Shown: one piece after another, positions 1 through 5,485 of the stretch | Numbering within the stretch: position 1 is the stretch's first letter | Layout of the letters: each line of letters starts with the position of its first letter | Source: Deltaproteobacteria bacterium | GTDB lineage: Bacteria > Myxococcota_A > Polyangia > Polyangiales > Houyiibacteriaceae | Length of the DNA: 5,485 nucleotides | NCBI GenBank assembly: GCA_027295555.1 | Contig: JAPUKT010000007.1 | Span: forward strand, 1 to 5,485 | Reading direction: 5' to 3' | The notes under the pieces: model-generated | Seen by the model: the letters and a program-made list of their open reading frames with translations, nothing else | The model's database searches: none | Told to the model about the DNA's origin: nothing | Program-made: the position numbers and the translations under genes

Positions 1-1957
<1,957 letters not shown>

Positions 1958-1964
1958 CTGTTAT

Positions 1965-1977
1965 CTTCCAGCTCCCC
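1965..1977 (-). promoter_or_regulatory. Ribosome binding site of rpoC in the rpoB-rpoC spacer
   Basis: The 38-base spacer between the rpoB stop and the rpoC ATG reads, on the minus strand, GGGGAGCTGGAAG followed by ATAACAG and the ATG. GGAAG has a normal 7-base spacing to the start; GGGGAG pairs slightly better with anti-Shine-Dalgarno but lies 14 bases away, which is long. The spacer shows no promoter-like element or terminator, consistent with rpoC being translated from the rpoB transcript. Which of the two purine tracts is used is inference. Confidence 0.7.
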
Positions 1978-1995
1978 GTTGGGACGTCAACGTTC

Positions 1996-4900
1996 TCAGA
2001 CGCCTTCATTTTTCCGGCCAAGGTCGACGCTAAGGCCCAGTGCCTGCATCTCTTTAACCAGAACGTTGAAGCTCTCCGGAATTCCCGGTTCGGGCAGGTT
2101 ATCGCCCTTCACTATGGCTTCGTAAACTCGCGAACGACCGGATACGTCGTCCGACTTCACCGTCAGCATCTCTTGCAGCGTATAAGCCGCGCCATAAGCC
2201 TCCAGCGCCCACACCTCCATCTCGCCGAAACGTTGCCCTCCGAATTGTGCTTTGCCGGCGAGTGGCTGCTGAGTGACGAGCGAATACGGGCCGATGGAAC
2301 GAGCATGGATCTTGTCGTCCACCAGGTGGGCGAGCTTCATTATGTAGATGCTGCCAACCGTGACTTCCATGGAGAAGAACTCGCCGGTACGGCCATCGCG
2401 CAACCGCATCTTGCCGGCGGGAGTCAGTCCAGCACGATGTATGAACTGCTCGATTGCGTCATCGAACCCTTCGCGCAATACCTGTCGGCGCGAGAGCTTG
2501 GCAGCCCCCTCGAACCCGGCTTTGGGCAAGCTCGATTCGCCGCTGCGCTCCGCCAGCTCGGTCGAAGCTGCGACCAGGTAATCCCTCAGGCCACCCAGAA
2601 TCTCTTTCAGTCTGGTAGATTTCGTCTCCGAGACGAGTGAATCGAGCGCCCGGCCCAGCCCCAAGGGTGATCCCGATGGCCGCGTTCCGTTCCCGTGACC
2701 GTTGCCTCTAATTCCGGCCCCAGCCGTCGTCTCACGCAGAGCCTTGATGATCTCGCGGATATCCTCAACCCCGAACTCAGGCGGCCCCACGCCACTGATG
2801 CGCAAAGAATCGTGGGCCCAGCGTACAGTGGCCAGCTTGAGGAGCACACCGATCTCATCTTCCGATGCGCCGTGGAACACCGGCGTCTTCGCCTCGAAAC
2901 CGAGGATGTTGGCACACCAGCCGAGGTGCGTCTCGAGAACCTGCCCGACATTCATTCGGCTCGGCACGCCCAGAGGGTTCAGTACGATATCCACTGGAGT
3001 GCCATCGGGGAGGAACGGCATATCCTCCTCCGGGACGATTCTGGCGATGACGCCTTTGTTGCCGTGGCGCCCCGCGACCTTGTCTCCGACCGAGATCTTG
3101 CGCCGTTCGGCGACATAGACTTTCACAAGCTGTACGACCCCGGGCGAGAGCTCGTCCGGCTGCAGTACCTTATCGATGGATATCTCCGTCTTCTCACGGA
3201 CCCGTTCGATGAGCTGCCGAGCCTCTTCGAGAATGTGACGCAGCCTGTCGTTGGCTTTCTGATCTTTCACCTTGATCGCGGTCAAGTCGATCTTCGAGAA
3301 CTCGAGCTCTTTAACCACTTTGGCATCGAGCTTCTTTCCTTCCTTGAAGAAAGGCTCGATTGTTCCCCGTTTGAGGAACAGCTGCGCGGTCTGGCCGGTG
3401 AGCAGCTCACGCAGCTCTTCGTTGCGGACTTCCGTGATGCGAGCGATCTCATCGCGCTCAAGCTCGCGCAGACTTCCGATCTTCTCGCCGTGCTCTTTCT
3501 CGAGCATCGCATCATCGATGCGTCGCGAGAAGATCTTTACGTCGATCACGGTTCCTGCCATTCCCGGCGGCACGCGGAGCGAACTGTCCTTCACATCCTT
3601 TGCTTTCTCACCGAAGATCGCGGTGAGCAGCTTCTCTTCCGGCGAAAGCTCTGTCTCTCCCTTGGGCGTGATCTTGCCGACGAGGATATCGTTCGGCTTT
3701 ACGTAGGCGCCGACGCGAACGATGCCTCGCTCATCCAGGTCCGTGAGCGCTTCCTCGGAAACGTTCGGTATCTCGTGTGTGATCTCCTCCATGCCGCGTT
3801 TCGTGTCGCGGACGTGGAGCTCGAGCTCCTGGATATGGATGGAGGTGTACAGGTCATCTTTTACGAGGCGCTCGCTGATCACGATGGCATCCTCGAAATT
3901 GTGCCCATACCATGGCATGAACGCGACCGTGAGGTCCTGTCCCAGCGCAAGCTCGCCTCGATCGGTCGAAGCGCCATCGGCGATGATATCGCCAGCGCTG
4001 ATTATCTCTCCCACGTTGACGGTCGGTCGCTGGTTGATCGCGGTATCCTGGTTGGTACGCCAGAACTTCTTGAGCTGGTAGCGATCGAACTGGCTGAGCT
4101 TCGCCAGCGGCTGGTCGTCGGGCTTGTCCAGGCCCGTATCGATGAGTATCTCGTCGGCCCTGACCTGGGCCACCTTGCCACCGCGCTTGGCGACGACCAC
4201 GGCGGCCGAGTCCCGGGCCACCTTCGCTTCCAGTCCCGTGCCGACAAAGGGACGCCGTGGGAAGAGCAGCGGCACGGCCTGGCGCTGCATGTTCGATCCC
4301 ATCAGGGCGCGGTTCGCGTCGTCGTGTTCCAGGAAGGGGATGAGCGCCGGCGACACGGCAACCAACTGGTCCGGCGAGACGTCCATATAGTCGATGTGCT
4401 GAGGCGGCAACAGTGGATAGTCATCGCGTTGCCGGCAAAGGACCAGCGCGTCCTTGAAGGTGTCGTCGGGATTCAGCACGGCGTTGGCCTGCGCGACGGC
4501 GAACTCTTCTTCTTCGCTTGCCGTCAACCAGATCATCTCGCCGGTGACGCGTCCTTTTTCGACTTTGCGGTACGGTGTCTCGATGAATCCGAGGTCGTTG
4601 ATCCGTGCAAAGGTGGAGAGACTCGTGATGAGCCCGATATTCGGACCCTCCGGCGTTTCGATCGGGCACATACGCCCGTAGTGAGAATAATGGACGTCGC
4701 GAACCTCGAAGCCAGCGCGCTCACGCGTCAAGCCGCCTGGCCCCAGCGCCGAGAGGCGCCGCTTGTGCGTCAGCTCCGCCAGCGGGTTCGTTTGGTCCAT
4801 GAACTGGCTAAGCTGTGACGAACCGAAGAACGACTGAATCACGGCGCTCACGGTTCGGGCGTTCACGAGATCGTCGATGTTGATCTGTTCTGGATCGCTG

Positions 4901-5485
4901 GCGATGGACATACGCTCGCGAACCAGGCGAGCCATGCGCGACAAGCCAACCGAGAACTGGTTGGCAATCAACTCGCCGACAGAACGGACGCGGCGGTTCC
5001 CGAGGTGATCAATGTCATCAACGTTCCCGCGACCTTCGTGCAACTCGATTAGGTAGCGCACGATCGCGATGAAGTCCTGGACGGTCAGGATGGTCAGGTC
5101 GCTTGGCGGCTGCTCTAAGCCGAGCAGCCGCATCACATCTTTCAGGCGCTGGTTGATCTTGTAGCGACCTACCCGCCCCAGATCGTAACGCTTCGGGTTG
5201 AAGAACAGGCGCTCGATGGCTGCGCGGGCGGTCCTCAGGTTCGGAGCGTCGCCGGGCCGGAGCAACGAGTAGATGGCATAAAGCGCCTCTGACTCGCTGT
5301 GCGTCGGGTCTTTTGCCAGCGTGTTCTTGATGAGGGGCGACTCACCCCGCGCGCCGCCGGTGTACACTTGGGCGTCGCGGATGCTCTGTTTAGCGAGCGA
5401 CTCGAACAGCTTGGCATCGAAACGCGCGCCCTTCTCGGCTAGCACTTCTCCAGTCGACGGATCCACCACGTCGGCAGCCAGATGA
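1996..5485 (-). CDS. rpoB: DNA-directed RNA polymerase subunit beta (C-terminal 1157+ residues, 5' end outside window)
   Basis: Beta is the second large catalytic subunit of RNA polymerase. The frame is open to the right edge (HLAAD precedes the GTG at 5467-5469), and the first visible residues match the DESTGEL region near residue 285 of E. coli beta, so about 290 N-terminal residues are missing and the true start is not visible. Numbering from that GTG: beta2 lobe remainder (1-150); fork and rifampicin pocket (about 210-282) with QLSQFMDQTNPL and ETPEGPNIGLI; hybrid-binding core with HNFEDAIVISERL (523-535) and FGEKAKDVKDSSLRVP (619-634); a helical flap-region insert (about 650-770); GDKVAGRHGNKG (795-806), holding the two active-site lysines K797 and K805; a second insert (about 881-1012); and the C-terminal clamp anchor with AQFGGQRFGEMEVWALEAYG (195 residues or fewer from the end). 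It ends NEGV then TGA, 38 bases before rpoC. No frameshift or lost catalytic residue is seen. The flap-region insert indicates a Gram-negative-type lineage. Confidence 0.99.
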   Translation of the reverse strand, partial: HLAADVVDPSTGEVLAEKGARFDAKLFESLAKQSIRDAQVYTGGARGESPLIKNTLAKDPTHSESEALYAIYSLLRPGDAPNLRTARAAIERLFFNPKRYDLGRVGRYKINQRLKDVMRLLGLEQPPSDLTILTVQDFIAIVRYLIELHEGRGNVDDIDHLGNRRVRSVGELIANQFSVGLSRMARLVRERMSIASDPEQINIDDLVNARTVSAVIQSFFGSSQLSQFMDQTNPLAELTHKRRLSALGPGGLTRERAGFEVRDVHYSHYGRMCPIETPEGPNIGLITSLSTFARINDLGFIETPYRKVEKGRVTGEMIWLTASEEEEFAVAQANAVLNPDDTFKDALVLCRQRDDYPLLPPQHIDYMDVSPDQLVAVSPALIPFLEHDDANRALMGSNMQRQAVPLLFPRRPFVGTGLEAKVARDSAAVVVAKRGGKVAQVRADEILIDTGLDKPDDQPLAKLSQFDRYQLKKFWRTNQDTAINQRPTVNVGEIISAGDIIADGASTDRGELALGQDLTVAFMPWYGHNFEDAIVISERLVKDDLYTSIHIQELELHVRDTKRGMEEITHEIPNVSEEALTDLDERGIVRVGAYVKPNDILVGKITPKGETELSPEEKLLTAIFGEKAKDVKDSSLRVPPGMAGTVIDVKIFSRRIDDAMLEKEHGEKIGSLRELERDEIARITEVRNEELRELLTGQTAQLFLKRGTIEPFFKEGKKLDAKVVKELEFSKIDLTAIKVKDQKANDRLRHILEEARQLIERVREKTEISIDKVLQPDELSPGVVQLVKVYVAERRKISVGDKVAGRHGNKGVIARIVPEEDMPFLPDGTPVDIVLNPLGVPSRMNVGQVLETHLGWCANILGFEAKTPVFHGASEDEIGVLLKLATVRWAHDSLRISGVGPPEFGVEDIREIIKALRETTAGAGIRGNGHGNGTRPSGSPLGLGRALDSLVSETKSTRLKEILGGLRDYLVAASTELAERSGESSLPKAGFEGAAKLSRRQVLREGFDDAIEQFIHRAGLTPAGKMRLRDGRTGEFFSMEVTVGSIYIMKLAHLVDDKIHARSIGPYSLVTQQPLAGKAQFGGQRFGEMEVWALEAYGAAYTLQEMLTVKSDDVSGRSRVYEAIVKGDNLPEPGIPESFNVLVKEMQALGLSVDLGRKNEGV
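2434..2829 (-). other. Lineage-specific insert of about 130 residues in beta
   Basis: By alignment from memory, E. coli and Bacillus beta pass almost directly from the FDGA..E..LLKL block to the LPTSG..RLYDGRTGE block. Here FHGASEDEIGVLLKLA (865-880) is separated from AGLTPAGKMRLRDGRTGE (1013 on) by about 132 residues. The insert has a first part likely to be helical (VEDIREIIKAL), a Gly/Asn/Ser-rich linker (about 914-939, including GNGHGNG) and a longer helical, charged second part. Thermus has a shorter insert of roughly 45 residues at the same place, so the position tolerates additions. Exact edges are approximate and no function can be assigned. Confidence 0.75.
3160..3519 (-). other. Flap-region helical insert of beta (same site as the E. 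coli SI2 / beta-i9 insert)
   Basis: Between GTVIDVKIFSR (639-649) and ELSPGVVQLVKVYVAERRKI (773-792) lie about 120 residues rich in Glu, Lys, Arg and Leu, such as REKTEISIDKV and DRLRHILEEARQLIERVREK, that look helical or coiled-coil. Bacillus beta has almost nothing here, while E. coli and Bacteroidetes carry a helical insert at this point. The insert therefore marks a Gram-negative-type beta subunit. In E. coli this module is surface-exposed and partly dispensable; whether that holds here is unknown. Confidence 0.75.
4741..4824 (-). other. Rifampicin-resistance-determining region of rpoB, wild-type residues
   Basis: Fragment residues 216-243 align without gaps to the E. coli rifampicin cluster with an offset of 291. 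The key contact residues are the sensitive type: Q222 (E. coli Q513), D225 (D516), H235 (H526), R238 (R529), S240 (S531) and L242 (L533); further on P273 (P564), N277 (N568) and I281 (I572) are also kept. T227, A231, L233 and L239 differ from E. coli but match the Bacillus-type version, which is rifampicin-sensitive. Confidence 0.9.

Noticed and set aside
1977..1992. Small inverted repeat in the rpoB-rpoC spacer (CGTTG and CAACG around a 6-base loop)
   Set aside because: Only five base pairs and no U-tract, so it is not a terminator. A stem this short is easily due to chance in a GC-rich spacer.
2653..2730. Gly/Asn-rich stretch of beta as a possible frameshift or assembly artefact
   Set aside because: The frame is continuous on both sides and returns exactly to conserved beta sequence, so it is better explained as a flexible linker inside the insert.
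2695..4818. Open frame of 707 codons on the plus strand opposite rpoB
   Set aside because: It lies wholly antisense to the strongly conserved rpoB frame, and its translation shows no recognisable family. Long antisense frames are expected opposite GC-rich, codon-biased genes.
5467..5469. GTG at the left end of the visible beta frame as a possible rpoB start
   Set aside because: The frame stays open upstream to the window edge, and the protein here already aligns near residue 285 of E. coli beta. The real start is outside the window.

Overview
The window is a housekeeping locus. It holds the junction of the two genes for the large catalytic subunits of bacterial RNA polymerase, both on the minus strand. 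Reading from right to left, rpoB (beta subunit) enters from beyond the right edge without its first roughly 290 codons and ends at a TGA at 1996-1998. A 38-base spacer follows, containing a ribosome binding site. rpoC (beta-prime subunit) then starts at 1957 and runs off the left edge after 652 codons, about half its usual length. Almost every base is coding; no RNA gene, mobile element, CRISPR array, integration site or terminator was seen.

Both reading frames are uninterrupted and carry the expected catalytic residues, so they look like functional genes. They encode the partners that form the active-site cleft. Beta-prime supplies the Mg-binding NADFDGDQM loop and the N-terminal zinc finger and clamp. 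Beta supplies the fork and rifampicin pocket, the two active-site lysines and the C-terminal clamp anchor. Close co-directional spacing fits the usual rpoB-rpoC co-transcription.

The organism is a bacterium with moderately high GC (near 60 % by eye). Beta carries a long insert in the flap region, at the site where Proteobacteria and Bacteroidetes have one and Firmicutes do not, which points to a Gram-negative-type lineage. The beta-prime N-terminus (MIDFPR...) and the wording of several conserved blocks remind me most of Gemmatimonadota or another FCB-related phylum. This is recall, not a search, and is held with modest confidence.

I found no undescribed system. The observations most worth checking are a roughly 130-residue insert with a Gly/Asn-rich linker in the C-terminal part of beta, and an Asp at a normally Tyr position in the beta-prime clamp coiled coil.
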